Source: Elusimicrobiota bacterium (lineage in GTDB: Bacteria; Elusimicrobiota; Elusimicrobia; UBA1565; UBA9628). From it: a stretch of DNA of 64,000 nt. Numbering within the stretch: position 1 is the first letter of the stretch; each line of letters opens with the position of its first letter. Positions 33,419 to 42,808 of the stretch are shown here, one piece after another. The notes below the pieces were generated by a model. The model was not told the DNA's origin and did not search any database. It saw only the letters and a list, made by a program, of their open reading frames with translations. Made by a program: the position numbers and the translations under genes. The DNA lies in contig JACQWX010000076.1 of the NCBI GenBank assembly GCA_016209035.1, positions 1 to 64,000 on the forward strand. The letters run 5' to 3'.

Positions 33419-34444
33419 ATGAAAATCGCGCTCGACGCCGCGGCGGGCGACATCGGCCTCGCCCCCAACATCGAGGGCGCCATCGCCGCGGCGGACTCCT
33501 GGGGGGTCGAGGTCATCCTCGTCGGGCCGGTGCATGAGGTGGCATCCGCCCTGGAGTCCAGCGGAGTGCCCGCGGGCGACAAGCGCTTCGAGATCGTAGA
33601 CTCCCGCGAGCTGGTGACGATGGGCGAGGACCCGTCCACGGCCTGCCGGAACAAGCCGCACGCCTCCATCCTGGTCTGCGCCGAGCTCGTAGCCTCTGGC
33701 AAGGCTGCGGCCATGGTCTCGGCCGGCAACTCCGGCGCCGCCATGGTGGCGTCGCTGTGGCACTTGAAGCGCATGCCCGACGTGCTCCGGCCCGCCATCG
33801 CGGTGCCCGTCCCCACGGGCCGGGGGACCAGCGTCCTCATCGATGGCGGGGCCAACACGGAATGCAAGCCGTGGCACCTCCTGCAGTTCGGCATGATGGG
33901 CACGGTCTACGCCCGGCATGTCCTCGGCGTGTCCGAGCCGACGGTGGGCATCCTCTCCAACGGGGAGGAGGATTCCAAGGGCGACGACCTGGTGCGCGAG
34001 GCCGTCCCCCTGCTCAAGTCCAGCGGGCTGAGGTTCTACGGCCCCATCGAAGGCCGGGACATCACGGCCGGCACCGTGGACGTGGTGGTGTGCGACGGGT
34101 TTACCGGCAACATAGTCGTCAAGGTCATCGAAGGGACCGCGGCCACCATCCTGTCGCTCCTGAAGGGCTCCATCACCGGCTCCCTTCACAAGCTCGGCGC
34201 CCTGCTGCTCAAGGGAGCCTTCTCGGCCCTCAAGAAGAAGATGAGCTACGACGAGTACGGCGGCGCGCCGCTCCTGGGCGTCAACGGCATCGTCGTCATC
34301 TGCCACGGCAAGTCCAACGCCAAGGCGATCTCCAACGCCCTGCGCGCGGCCAAGTCCCTCGTGGAGGGCGGCGCGCTCTCGCAGATCACCCAGTCCCTCG
34401 AGGAGATGAAGAAGAGCCTCGAGCCCGACCAGATCAAGGCCTGA
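33419..34444 (+). CDS. plsX: Phosphate acyltransferase PlsX
   Basis: 341 residues. Converts acyl-ACP and phosphate to acyl phosphate, the donor for glycerol-3-phosphate acylation. Family motifs are MKIALDAAAGDIG, VSAGNSGAAMVASLWHLKRM, DGGANTECKPWHLLQFG, GILSNGEEDSKGDDLV and VVVCDGFTGNIVVK. The start ATG 33419 follows AGGAAGGG within the rpmF tail. No plsY is seen in the window. Confidence 0.96.
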   Translation: MKIALDAAAGDIGLAPNIEGAIAAADSWGVEVILVGPVHEVASALESSGVPAGDKRFEIVDSRELVTMGEDPSTACRNKPHASILVCAELVASGKAAAMVSAGNSGAAMVASLWHLKRMPDVLRPAIAVPVPTGRGTSVLIDGGANTECKPWHLLQFGMMGTVYARHVLGVSEPTVGILSNGEEDSKGDDLVREAVPLLKSSGLRFYGPIEGRDITAGTVDVVVCDGFTGNIVVKVIEGTAATILSLLKGSITGSLHKLGALLLKGAFSALKKKMSYDEYGGAPLLGVNGIVVICHGKSNAKAISNALRAAKSLVEGGALSQITQSLEEMKKSLEPDQIKA

Positions 34445-34445
34445 C

Positions 34446-35282
34446 ATGACAACCCCTGACCAGACGCCGCCCGAGAACATCCAGGGGGACGCCGCCCCGG
34501 ACGCCCCCCGCGCTTCGAGCGCAGGAGCCGCGGGCGGCCGGGGACGCCTTGCGGGCAGGGCCGCCATCGTCAGCGGCGCGGCCCAAGGCATCGGCCTGGC
34601 CACGACCGGGGTCTTCTGCCAAGAAGGCGCGCGGGTCGTGATGGTGGACGTGGACGAGGCGGCCCTGGCCGCCGGAGCGGCGTCTTTGTCCGGGAAAGCG
34701 CTTGAGGTTCTCCCGTGCAAGGCCGACATCACGAAGTTCGAGGAATGCGAACACGCGGTCAAGCTGTGCGTCGAGAAGTTCGGCAGGCTCGACATCCTGG
34801 TGAACAACGCGGGCGTCACCAAGGACGGGCTCCTCATCCGCATGTCGGAGGCCGACTGGGACTTCGTCCTCGACGTGAACCTCAAGGGCGCCTTCCACCT
34901 CACGAAGGCGGCCGTGCGGCCCATGATGAAGGCCCATTGGGGCCGCATCATCAACGTCTCGTCGCTGGTCGGGCAGGAAGGGAACGCCGGCCAGGCGAAC
35001 TACTCGGCCTCCAAGGGGGGGCTGATCGCCTTCTCCAAATCCTGCGCCCGGGAACTTGCGTCCCGCAACATCCTGGTCAACGCCGTCACCCCCGGGTTCG
35101 TCCATACCAGGATGACCGAGCATCTTCCCGACCCGGTGCGAAAGTACTTCCTGGACAAGATCCCCCTGGGCCGCATCTGCGAGCCCGTGGAGATCGCGCG
35201 CGCGATCCTTTTCCTGGCGAGCGAGGACGCCTCCTACATCACCGGCGCGGTCCTGCCGGTGAACGGCGGAGGCTACACCTAA
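34446..35282 (+). CDS. fabG: 3-oxoacyl-ACP reductase FabG
   Basis: 278 residues, short-chain dehydrogenase fold. It has the NADPH motif [14 protein letters not shown] in [14 protein letters not shown], catalytic Ser in [16 protein letters not shown], the YSASK motif (NYSASKGGL) and a C-terminal [13 protein letters not shown]. Reduces beta-ketoacyl-ACP in fatty-acid elongation. About 35 extra Pro/Ala/Gly-rich residues precede the fold, which is unusual; a later start cannot be excluded. Starts one base after the plsX stop. fabH, fabD and fabF, often found here, are absent. Confidence 0.94.
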   Translation: MTTPDQTPPENIQGDAAPDAPRASSAGAAGGRGRLAGRAAIVSGAAQGIGLATTGVFCQEGARVVMVDVDEAALAAGAASLSGKALEVLPCKADITKFEECEHAVKLCVEKFGRLDILVNNAGVTKDGLLIRMSEADWDFVLDVNLKGAFHLTKAAVRPMMKAHWGRIINVSSLVGQEGNAGQANYSASKGGLIAFSKSCARELASRNILVNAVTPGFVHTRMTEHLPDPVRKYFLDKIPLGRICEPVEIARAILFLASEDASYITGAVLPVNGGGYT

Positions 35283-35299
35283 GAGCATATGAGGAGAGC

Positions 35300-35545
35300 A
35301 TGACTGACAACAACGTCGCAGACCGCGTGAAGAAGATCATCGTCGAGCAGCTGGGCGTGGACGCCGCCGAAGTGACGTCGCAGGCCCACTTCGTCAACGA
35401 CCTCGGCGCAGACTCCCTCGACACCGTGGAGCTGGTGATGGCCCTCGAGGAAGAGTTCGACATGGAGATCCCGGACGAACAGGCCGAGAAGATCCAGACC
35501 GTCGGCCAGGCCATCGAGTACATCGCGGCCCACGCGAAGAAATAA
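35300..35545 (+). CDS. acpP: Acyl carrier protein
   Basis: 81 residues, acidic, helical. The phosphopantetheine site is Ser in [20 protein letters not shown]. Carries acyl chains for FabG and PlsX encoded just upstream. GAGGAG lies before the ATG. The gene runs in a different frame from the end of fabG, 17 bases downstream. Confidence 0.97.
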   Translation: MTDNNVADRVKKIIVEQLGVDAAEVTSQAHFVNDLGADSLDTVELVMALEEEFDMEIPDEQAEKIQTVGQAIEYIAAHAKK

Positions 35546-35547
35546 CC

Positions 35548-35649
35548 TGCACGCCAAGGGATTCCGGCTGCCGCCCCTGCGCCAGGCGCAGGCGCCGGAA
35601 TCCCTTGGCGTGCAAGGCCTCAGGATCCCTTGCCGTCGGCAAGGGATCC
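35548..35649 (+). promoter_or_regulatory. Two long perfect hairpins between acpP and rnc
   Basis: The first hairpin has perfect 21-base arms (35548-35568 and 35594-35614) around a 25-base loop that itself contains CTGCG/CGCAG. The second, 35623-35649, is a perfect 12-3-12 stem (GGATCCCTTGCC / GGCAAGGGATCC) whose 3' arm holds the only Shine-Dalgarno-like AAGGG of rnc. Such long duplexes are good RNase III substrates, so self-regulation by the product of rnc is plausible. Confidence 0.65.
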
Positions 35650-35656
35650 GCGCGCC

Positions 35657-36316
35657 ATGACCAAGCCATTCGAAGAGGCGATCGGGTACCATTTCAAGGA
35701 CCCAGGACTCCTCCGGGAGGCCTTATCCCACCGGTCCTACGCCTCGGAATCGAGGACGGACCTCTACAACGAGCGGCTGGAGTTCCTGGGGGACAGCATC
35801 CTCTCCGCCGTCGTCGCGCACCACTGCTACCTGATCTTCCCCGACGAACGCGAAGGGACCCTGTCCAAGATCCGTTCCCAGCTGGTCTCGCGGGGCAGCC
35901 TCGCCCAATGGGCGAAGAAGGTGGACCTGGGGGCGCACCTTCTCCTCGGGGTGGGCGAGGAGAGCTCCGGCGGCCGCGGCAGGGCGAGCGTGCTCGCCAA
36001 CGCGCTCGAAGCCCTCATCGGCGCCATCTTCCTCGACGGAGGGTATGCCGCCGCCACCGGCTTCATCAAGCGCTGGGGCCTCTCGGGCTTGGGCGAGCTG
36101 GTGGAGACGGACTACAAGAGCAGGCTGCAGGAGGTCCTGCAGAGGAAGCACAAGCAGACTCCGACCTATGAACTCCTGGAGTCGGTCGGCCCCGACCACG
36201 ACCGGACGTTCTCGGTGGTCGTCCGGCTTGGCCACCGGGTCCTCGGCCGGGGGATGGGGAAGAGCAAGAAGGAAGCCGAGCAGGCCGCCGCGCGCGAAGC
36301 CCTGGAGGGATACTAG
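35657..36316 (+). CDS. rnc: Ribonuclease III
   Basis: 219 residues. The RNase III signature is NERLEFLGDSILSAVVAHHC (ERLEFLGD). Downstream catalytic acids lie in VLANALEALIGAIFLDGGYA. A C-terminal dsRNA-binding domain follows (YKSRLQEVLQRKHKQTPTYE and GKSKKEAEQAAAREAL). Processes rRNA and structured mRNA. The start ATG 35657 was chosen over a TTG inside the hairpin. The acyl-CoA dehydrogenase starts directly at its stop codon. Confidence 0.96.
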   Translation: MTKPFEEAIGYHFKDPGLLREALSHRSYASESRTDLYNERLEFLGDSILSAVVAHHCYLIFPDEREGTLSKIRSQLVSRGSLAQWAKKVDLGAHLLLGVGEESSGGRGRASVLANALEALIGAIFLDGGYAAATGFIKRWGLSGLGELVETDYKSRLQEVLQRKHKQTPTYELLESVGPDHDRTFSVVVRLGHRVLGRGMGKSKKEAEQAAAREALEGY

Positions 36317-37543
36317 ATGGACTATGAACTGACCGAAACCCAGCAGATGATCGTGGACCTCTGCCGGCGGATCGCGGAGGAGAAGATCAAGCCGGTCCGG
36401 GCGCATTACGACGAGGCCGAGGAATTCCCCTGGCCCATCGTCGATGAACTGCGCCGGGCCGACATCTTCGGCGTCTACCTCCCCGAGAGATACGGGGGCC
36501 TGGGCGGATTCAACTTCGAGCAGGCCCTGGCCTTCGAGACCCTCTCGCGCGCCTGCGGCGCCATCGCCCTCTCGACGGGGGCGTCGGGCCTCTGCGGCAT
36601 CCCCATCATGCTCTTCGGCACCGCCGAACAGCGCGAGAAATACCTCCCGGACATGGCCAAAGGCTCGCGCCTCGGCGCTTTCTCCCTGACCGAGCCGGAG
36701 GCGGGCTCGGACGCGACCGCCGTCAAGTGCTCCGCCAAACTCGACGGCGGCCACTACGTGCTCAACGGCATCAAGAACTTCTGCTCGGGGGGCGAGGTCT
36801 CCGAGATCTACACCGTCTTCGGGACCACGAACCCCGTCAGGGGGGCCCGGGGCGTCACCGCGTTCATCGTGGAGAAGGGAACGCCGGGCTTCACCTTCGG
36901 CAAGAAAGAGGTGAAGATGGGCATCCGGGCCAACCCCACCTACGAGCTCGTGTTCAAGGACTGCCGCATCCCCAAGGCCAACGTCCTATACAAGGAAGGC
37001 TACGGGCTCCACGTGGCACAGGTGACCTTCGACAATTCCCGGACCGGAGTCGCGGCCCAGGCCGTCGGCATCGCGCAAGGCGCTTTAGACGAGACCCTGG
37101 CCTACATCCGGGTGCGCAAGCAGTTCGGCCAGACCATCGCGAGCTTCCAGGCCATCCAGCACATGCTGGCGGACTGCGGCACCGCCATCGAGGCCGCGCG
37201 GGCCCTGCTCTACTCCACCACCCGCGCCATGGACCGGGCCCTCAAGCCCGCGGTGGACAAGGGGGTCGAGAGAGGGACCATCGTCTACGACGAGATGAAC
37301 GCCCTCAAGACCAAGCGCTGGACCAAGGAATCGGCCATGTGCAAGGTCTTCTGCTCCGACACGGCCATGAAGGTCACGCTGGACTGTCTCCAGATGTGCG
37401 GCGGCATCGGCTACATGCGGGACTTCCCCGTGGAGAAGTTCGTCCGCGACGCCAAGATCACCCAGATCTACGAGGGCACCAACCAGATCCAGCGCAACGA
37501 GATCGGCATGATGATGGTGAGGGAAGCCGCGTCACGGAAATAG
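36317..37543 (+). CDS. Acyl-CoA dehydrogenase
   Basis: 408 residues of the FAD-dependent ACAD family. Motifs are GAFSLTEPEAGSDATAVKCS (substrate and flavin loop), RKQFGQTIASFQAIQHMLAD, and IYEGTNQIQRNEIG with the catalytic Glu of short-chain enzymes. A 20-25 residue insertion (ALKPAVDKGVERGTIVYDEM) lies between helices of the C-terminal domain. Oxidises a short acyl-CoA to enoyl-CoA; no electron-transfer flavoprotein genes are nearby. Starts at the rnc stop and is convergent, with 4 bases to spare, with the outer-membrane-protein gene. Confidence 0.94.
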   Translation: MDYELTETQQMIVDLCRRIAEEKIKPVRAHYDEAEEFPWPIVDELRRADIFGVYLPERYGGLGGFNFEQALAFETLSRACGAIALSTGASGLCGIPIMLFGTAEQREKYLPDMAKGSRLGAFSLTEPEAGSDATAVKCSAKLDGGHYVLNGIKNFCSGGEVSEIYTVFGTTNPVRGARGVTAFIVEKGTPGFTFGKKEVKMGIRANPTYELVFKDCRIPKANVLYKEGYGLHVAQVTFDNSRTGVAAQAVGIAQGALDETLAYIRVRKQFGQTIASFQAIQHMLADCGTAIEAARALLYSTTRAMDRALKPAVDKGVERGTIVYDEMNALKTKRWTKESAMCKVFCSDTAMKVTLDCLQMCGGIGYMRDFPVEKFVRDAKITQIYEGTNQIQRNEIGMMMVREAASRK

Positions 37544-37547
37544 GCGC

Positions 37548-38666
37548 CTAAAAGCGGTAGCCGAGGCTCACCTTGTAGTGGACGCCGAACTCCGCCATCG
37601 GCTGGATGGCCACGTCGAGCTTCGCCCTGTACATGGTGAAACCCACCCCCGCCGTGACCCCGGTGACAGGGTCCAGGTCGTCGAAGGTGCGGGACTTGTA
37701 GCCGAACCTCAAGGCGGCCCCGAGGTTCTTGGTCACCGGCATGGAGTACTCCATGCCGAAGCGCCCCTCAGGAGCGCCGAAATACGGCAGGCCGACCCCG
37801 ACAGCGGTCAATAGGCGCGAGCGCTTGAGCGGCCAATCGTAGGCGGCGCCGGCGTCGAGTTCCACGGGGTTGAGCTGCCCCGTGTTGATGAACTTCATCT
37901 TCTCGCCCGCGTTCCTGAAGGCGAAGCCCAAGGTCAGCCCCTTGAGATAGTCGGGCCTGAAGATGACCCCGCCGTCGAACACGAAGGCGGTGGCGTTGCG
38001 GATGTAGAAGTTCTCGCGCACGACTTTGACCGCGAGCCCGAGCATCACGGCGCCGGCCCATGGTTCGAAGCTCCGGCCCATGGGCCGGTCCACGCCGGGA
38101 ACGTTCCAGTACTCGCCGAAGTACTCCCTGGCCGAACGGAACTCCCCGGACTGGAACTTCGTGGCGTAGGCCAAGGCGAGCGACTCCGAGTGCGGGTTGA
38201 ACCTGCCGACCACCAGGTTCGTGTTCGTGATGATGGGCAGGGAGTCCTGCACGAGATAGGTGAGCGAGATGCCCAGCGTCCCCTTGAGGGCTGAGACCGG
38301 GTGCGCGTAGACGCCGTAATCGTGGCGCATGGAGCCCGCGATCTCGGAGCGGGTGTAGGCGAACGCGGGCCTCTTCATGCCCGATAGGCCGGCGGGGTTC
38401 CAGTAGAGGGCGTCCGGGCCCTCGGCCACGGCGCAGAAGGCGTCTCCCATCCCGAGAGACCTGGCGCCGGCCCCGATCTGCAGGAACTGGCCGGCCGAGC
38501 CTCCGGTGTTGTCCAGGAACGCCCAGGCAAGCCTGGGCGTCAACAGACAGGCCGCCGACAGACCGATAAGGAAGGCTCTGTAGGAACGCAAACCTGACGG
38601 CAAGGAAGCCTCTCCGCGACCTGAGGCACACATTGCGTCCGCCTTCCTTGCCGAGTTCCTTCTCAT
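37548..38666 (-). CDS. PorV/PorQ-family outer-membrane beta-barrel protein
   Basis: 372 residues. The signal peptide (FLIGLSAACLLTPRLAWA) is followed by the family opening AGQFLQIGAGARSLGMGDAF and CAVAEGPDALYWNPAGLSGM. Many alternating beta strands follow, ending in an aromatic KVSLGYRF, typical of outer-membrane barrels. The family is related to FadL and includes PorV, the shuttle of the type IX secretion system. Starts at ATG 38666, overlapping the stop of the giant protease gene as ATGA, so it may help to export or anchor that protease. Start could be a few codons later. Confidence 0.85.
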   Translation of the reverse strand: MRRNSARKADAMCASGRGEASLPSGLRSYRAFLIGLSAACLLTPRLAWAFLDNTGGSAGQFLQIGAGARSLGMGDAFCAVAEGPDALYWNPAGLSGMKRPAFAYTRSEIAGSMRHDYGVYAHPVSALKGTLGISLTYLVQDSLPIITNTNLVVGRFNPHSESLALAYATKFQSGEFRSAREYFGEYWNVPGVDRPMGRSFEPWAGAVMLGLAVKVVRENFYIRNATAFVFDGGVIFRPDYLKGLTLGFAFRNAGEKMKFINTGQLNPVELDAGAAYDWPLKRSRLLTAVGVGLPYFGAPEGRFGMEYSMPVTKNLGAALRFGYKSRTFDDLDPVTGVTAGVGFTMYRAKLDVAIQPMAEFGVHYKVSLGYRF

Positions 38667-41600
38667 CTTATCAGGACAATCCTTCTGACATCCTTGCCCC
38701 CGCCCCACTCGAGCATGACCAGATAGGTCCCGGTGCCCGCCCTTCGGCCGCGGGTGTTCCTGCCGTCCCAGTGCAGCACGCCGGAAGCGCCCGCGGTCCC
38801 CTCGTCCACCAGCTCGCCCATGATGGTGTAGACGCGCACCTTGGCCAGGGCGGGGAGCTTCGCCACGGTGAGGACGGCCCCGCCGTGGAGGATGTTGCCG
38901 GACTCGGGCTCCCACGGGATGGGGTAGATCTCCACCCCGGAGAGGCCCGAGCCGGGCTGGACGATGACCGGAGCGAAGAAGGAGAAATGGTCGGTCAGGC
39001 CCGTGAGGGTCTTGGCGCCCTTGTCCACCGAGGACGGCAGCGGCACCCAATGGCGCGACATCTCGTCGTAGCGGGCCAGCATCAGCAGGTCGGCGTCGAC
39101 GCCCGCGGGGAGGTCATAGCCCAGCGTGATCGGCACCGGCCTCTGGGGCTGGAGCCCTCCGGCGTCGAGCCAGAACCCCGCCCCCGGCCCCAGGAACGAC
39201 AGGTCGGTCTGGGCCCCCAAGGAGGGGAGTCCGTCCTCGACCGAGGCGTCGAGCTCGACCGGCGTGCCCACCGCGAAGGCCTTCTCCGGGATGCTGACGC
39301 GCAGCATCGTGACCTCCGGATAGGTCGGCACCACCACCAGCTCGGTCGAGCCCAGGATCGCGCCGGACGAGATCCGCGGCACGAGGGTCCTCGTGGAACC
39401 CATCGAGGTGTACGCGGCATTGCCGTCCGCGTTCATGGCTCCGACTCGGAGGTAGTAGGTGGTCGAGTGCTGCAGGCCCTTCAGCGCGCCGACCGTGGCG
39501 GCGGCGCCGGCCACCTCGGCCGCGTACACCGTGCCGGAGAAATCCGCCGTCCTGGCCAGCTCGATGCGGTAGCCGGAGCAGGTGGCGGTAGGCGGCGCCG
39601 GAGGCCGGGCGAGCCAGCGCACCGTCGCGCTAGTCAAGGTCACCGAGACGAAGGCGCCGGCCGGATCCGCGCTCGGCGGCTCGGGCAGGGTGAAGCGGGA
39701 GGGCAGGTCCGCGTAGACGCTGTCCGGGTTGTCCGGCTCCAGGGAGCGGGCGCGCGCCCGGAGGTAGTACACGGTGTTCGACGACAGGTCGACCGTGGTA
39801 GAGGAAAGGGACGTCGTCTGACCGGCGTTGGGCGACGCGAAGTCAGGGTCGTCGTCGACCAGCACGTCGTACTGCGTGCCCGCGCGGTTGCCGCCGCTCG
39901 ACCACCGGAATGTGATGGAGGTGAAGTAGACCGTGAACGGCGTCGCGGACGCCGCGGGGATGGCCGCCAAGGTCGCCGTGCTCTGAGCCGCCGGGGTGAA
40001 GGCCGTCGGGGTCTGGGTGACGTTCAAGGCCGCGGTCTGGAGGTAGAGCCTCCGGTTGGACTCGAGCCCCGTGAAGAGCACGGCGTTGACGCCCGAGACC
40101 ATAACGCCCGTCACCTGGGCATGGACGGCCGAGAAGTCGGCCGCCGTCGACAACCGGGCGATGTAGCCGGTCCCGGCCGGATTGGTCCCGCTGTCGAAGA
40201 GGGCCGTGAGGCTCGAAACCCGCACCGACTGGAAGTAGGGGTCGACCGGCGCGATGGTCTGGGCCAGCGTGCCCGTGGACGAGAGGCTCCGGTACTCGAG
40301 CGGCATCGGCTGCCCCCCGTGGCTGATCGCCCTCACCCGGGCGTAGTAGAGGCTGTTGGGGGTGAGGGTCCCGAAGGCGGCGTAGCTGTTGCGAGTGAAG
40401 GACGACACCACGGGCATGGTGAAGAAGTCGGCCGCGCGGGAGACCTGGGACTCGTAGAGCGTGTCCGCGGGGTTGCCGTTCGGGGTCCAATTCACGGTGA
40501 ACCCCTGGGCCGCGACGCCCTGGAAGAGAGGGGTCGCCGTGGCGGGAGACAGGGCGTAGGTCGCAACCGGCCCGGTGCTCCAGGCGGGGCCGCCCGTCGC
40601 CCAGACGCGGAAGTAGTAGCTCGTGTTGACCTGGAGCCCGGCGAAGAGGTTCGAGAACATGTCGGCGCCGGCCGCGCTCGACACCGTGCCGGTGAAATCG
40701 GACGCGGTCGAGGCCTGCGCCGTGTAATTGAGCCCTCCGGGGTTGGAGCCCGCGGTCCAGCTCATCCGGACCTGCCGGTAGCCGAAGTCCCGGAAGGCGC
40801 CCGGGCCGGGCGCGGTGATGGAAGTCAAGGTGTAGACCTGGCTGCCGTAGGTCGTCAGGACCTGGGCGCCGAGCTGGTTCAAGACCGCGACCCGCAGGTA
40901 GTAGCTGGTCAAGGGCGAGAGGCCCGGAACCGTCAGCCGGCTCGACGCGGGATTAGCCGAGCCCGAAGAGAAGATCGTGCCGGTGAAGTCCGAGGCCGTT
41001 GACGCGTCGACGCGGTAGCCCGAGTTCGATGCGACGGTGTTGAAATCCGCCGTGACGCTCGACACGAAGGGAACGGCCGCCGTGACGGCGCTCGCCGGCG
41101 CGTAGGTCGCGGTGCTCGGGCCGATGGCCGGCGTGCCCTCGCCGTGCCCGTTCAACCCCCGCACCACGACCCCGGTGTAGGTGTTGGCCGTCAAGTCCGT
41201 CCTCGAGAACGAGGTGGCGGCCGTGTTGCCCAGCAGCGTCGCGGTGTTGGACGCCACGTAGACATTGTAGGAGAGCGCGTCCGAGACCGCGTTCCAGGAC
41301 CAGGTGATCTGGCTGGTCCCGGACACGGCCGCCGTCAGCCCGGATGGCGCCGCGACCGGAAGGGCGTTGAGCTCGACGTAGATGTCGCCACCGTTGACGG
41401 TGTTCTTGGGCACGTCGGCCGAGGCCCTCACCCCGGTGGAGGGAATCTCGATGCTCATGGAGGTGATCACCCCGACGTCGACCGTCGGGTTGTCGTCCGC
41501 CACCCCGAGCCAGTTGTCCCGGTAGGGGTTGACGTCTTCGTCGGTGAGGTCCGCCACGATGTTCTGGTCCACGGGGAAGTCGCCGCCCGCGTAGTACAGG

Positions 41601-42724
41601 ACGTCGACCAACCAATCCTCGTTGGGGGAAACGGGGTTGTCACCGCCGATGAACTGGACCCAGAGGTCGCCGCGCTTCTGGTGGGTCACGCCGAACACGC
41701 CGAACTTCGTGGGGGTGTAGCCGGCGCGGTCGACCATGGTGACGGCCGTGTGGTCGTCCGGGATGTTGTCGCGCACGTAGGCGTAGGCGATCCAGAGGAA
41801 CCCGCTCGACGCCATGTCCGAGTCGTACACTCCCCAGTTGCCCCCCCAGGAGTTGACGGCGTAGAACGCGCCGGTCTTGGGGCTGCCGTCGTTGTAGGCC
41901 TTGTTGTCGTCGTAGCCGATGAGCGTCACGGCATGCGCGCCCAGATAGGCGCCGTTGTCGTCATACAGGACGCCGTTGTTGATCCCGGCCGCGTTATTGG
42001 GATAGTTGGAATAGAAGGTCTGGTGGACATGGATCCCGATGGTCACGAGGTCCCCGTTGGCAAGGTCCTGCTTGAGCGAGTCGATCCCGCTCGGGTTTGC
42101 GGCGCCGACGATGTACTCCGCGGCGCTCTGGGCCCTGTACGGGAGAGCGGCCCGGAAAGCGGACTCGGAAGGCCAGGTCCAGTAGTCGTTGACGTCGTAC
42201 GGCATGTACTGCAGGGTCGCGCTGCCGCGCTCGGCCACCATCTGCGCGATCCACAGCCGGTTGCTCCCGTCGTCGGTCCCCTCGTTCATGAGGTTGTAAC
42301 AGAAGGCCGGGCTCATGATCCTGTCCGGATAGTTCAGCGGGTTAGGCCGATTCCAGCCGCGCTCCTTGGCCTCCTGGTAGGTCTTCTGGTAGTAGCAGGT
42401 GGTCCATCCGGTGCAGCTGTTCTGGGATCCCTGATTCCCGACGTCCGGCAGGTACTGCCAGTTCTTGACCGATGGGGCCAGGCCCTCCTTCACCCCAAGC
42501 GCCGCGGCCCTCATCGTGGACTGCTTGTTGGGCAGGACCTTGTCGATCTTGAGGACCTTGCCCTTGAGGTACGCCTGCTGCCGCGGAGTCAGGGGCTTCT
42601 CCCCGTCCTTGAAGGGGAACGGAGGCTCTCCGAAGGACACGGCCGGCGCCAGGGCGAGGACGAACGCGGCGGCTGCGCCGACGCAGATGGACCGGACTTG
42701 GGCTCGGATGTCCCTGAAAAGCAT
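38663..42724 (-). CDS. Giant secreted papain-family (C1A) protease with fibronectin III repeats and FlgD-like tail
   Basis: 1353 residues. After the signal peptide (SICVGAAAAFVLALAPAVSF), the papain-like domain has the active-site Cys104 in VGNQGSQNSCTGWTTCYY, His in GAHAVTLIGYDDNK and Asn in FYAVNSWGGNWG. About seven fibronectin-III-like repeats follow, many with the STASDFTGTV strand and TTYYLRV. The C-terminus is a FlgD-like Ig domain ending MEWGGGKDVRRIVLIR, similar to sorting tails of secreted proteins. It is probably displayed on the cell surface. Overlaps the PorV-like gene; transcribed from a promoter near 42762. Confidence 0.9.
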   Translation of the reverse strand: MLFRDIRAQVRSICVGAAAAFVLALAPAVSFGEPPFPFKDGEKPLTPRQQAYLKGKVLKIDKVLPNKQSTMRAAALGVKEGLAPSVKNWQYLPDVGNQGSQNSCTGWTTCYYQKTYQEAKERGWNRPNPLNYPDRIMSPAFCYNLMNEGTDDGSNRLWIAQMVAERGSATLQYMPYDVNDYWTWPSESAFRAALPYRAQSAAEYIVGAANPSGIDSLKQDLANGDLVTIGIHVHQTFYSNYPNNAAGINNGVLYDDNGAYLGAHAVTLIGYDDNKAYNDGSPKTGAFYAVNSWGGNWGVYDSDMASSGFLWIAYAYVRDNIPDDHTAVTMVDRAGYTPTKFGVFGVTHQKRGDLWVQFIGGDNPVSPNEDWLVDVLYYAGGDFPVDQNIVADLTDEDVNPYRDNWLGVADDNPTVDVGVITSMSIEIPSTGVRASADVPKNTVNGGDIYVELNALPVAAPSGLTAAVSGTSQITWSWNAVSDALSYNVYVASNTATLLGNTAATSFSRTDLTANTYTGVVVRGLNGHGEGTPAIGPSTATYAPASAVTAAVPFVSSVTADFNTVASNSGYRVDASTASDFTGTIFSSGSANPASSRLTVPGLSPLTSYYLRVAVLNQLGAQVLTTYGSQVYTLTSITAPGPGAFRDFGYRQVRMSWTAGSNPGGLNYTAQASTASDFTGTVSSAAGADMFSNLFAGLQVNTSYYFRVWATGGPAWSTGPVATYALSPATATPLFQGVAAQGFTVNWTPNGNPADTLYESQVSRAADFFTMPVVSSFTRNSYAAFGTLTPNSLYYARVRAISHGGQPMPLEYRSLSSTGTLAQTIAPVDPYFQSVRVSSLTALFDSGTNPAGTGYIARLSTAADFSAVHAQVTGVMVSGVNAVLFTGLESNRRLYLQTAALNVTQTPTAFTPAAQSTATLAAIPAASATPFTVYFTSITFRWSSGGNRAGTQYDVLVDDDPDFASPNAGQTTSLSSTTVDLSSNTVYYLRARARSLEPDNPDSVYADLPSRFTLPEPPSADPAGAFVSVTLTSATVRWLARPPAPPTATCSGYRIELARTADFSGTVYAAEVAGAAATVGALKGLQHSTTYYLRVGAMNADGNAAYTSMGSTRTLVPRISSGAILGSTELVVVPTYPEVTMLRVSIPEKAFAVGTPVELDASVEDGLPSLGAQTDLSFLGPGAGFWLDAGGLQPQRPVPITLGYDLPAGVDADLLMLARYDEMSRHWVPLPSSVDKGAKTLTGLTDHFSFFAPVIVQPGSGLSGVEIYPIPWEPESGNILHGGAVLTVAKLPALAKVRVYTIMGELVDEGTAGASGVLHWDGRNTRGRRAGTGTYLVMLEWGGGKDVRRIVLIR

Positions 42725-42761
42725 GGGCGTGGCGAGTCGGAAAGGCTCGCTCTATAGAGAA

Positions 42762-42770
42762 AGTATAACA
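42762..42770 (-). promoter_or_regulatory. Extended -10 promoter of the giant-protease operon
   Basis: On the minus strand TGTTATACT (TG, one base, TATACT) at 42770-42762, about 37 bases before the ATG at 42724. A -35 element is not obvious. No Shine-Dalgarno sequence stands out before the ATG. Confidence 0.45.
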
Positions 42771-42808
42771 GGAGAGAGAATGGAAGAAATTACGGGAATG
42801 TTACGACG

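Noticed and set aside
38633-42757. Long plus-strand open frames (789 and 537 codons) opposite the giant protease
   Set aside because: They are antisense to a protein with clear domains, rich in Arg/Gly/Val/His as expected for shadow frames in high-GC DNA, with no motif or ribosome site.
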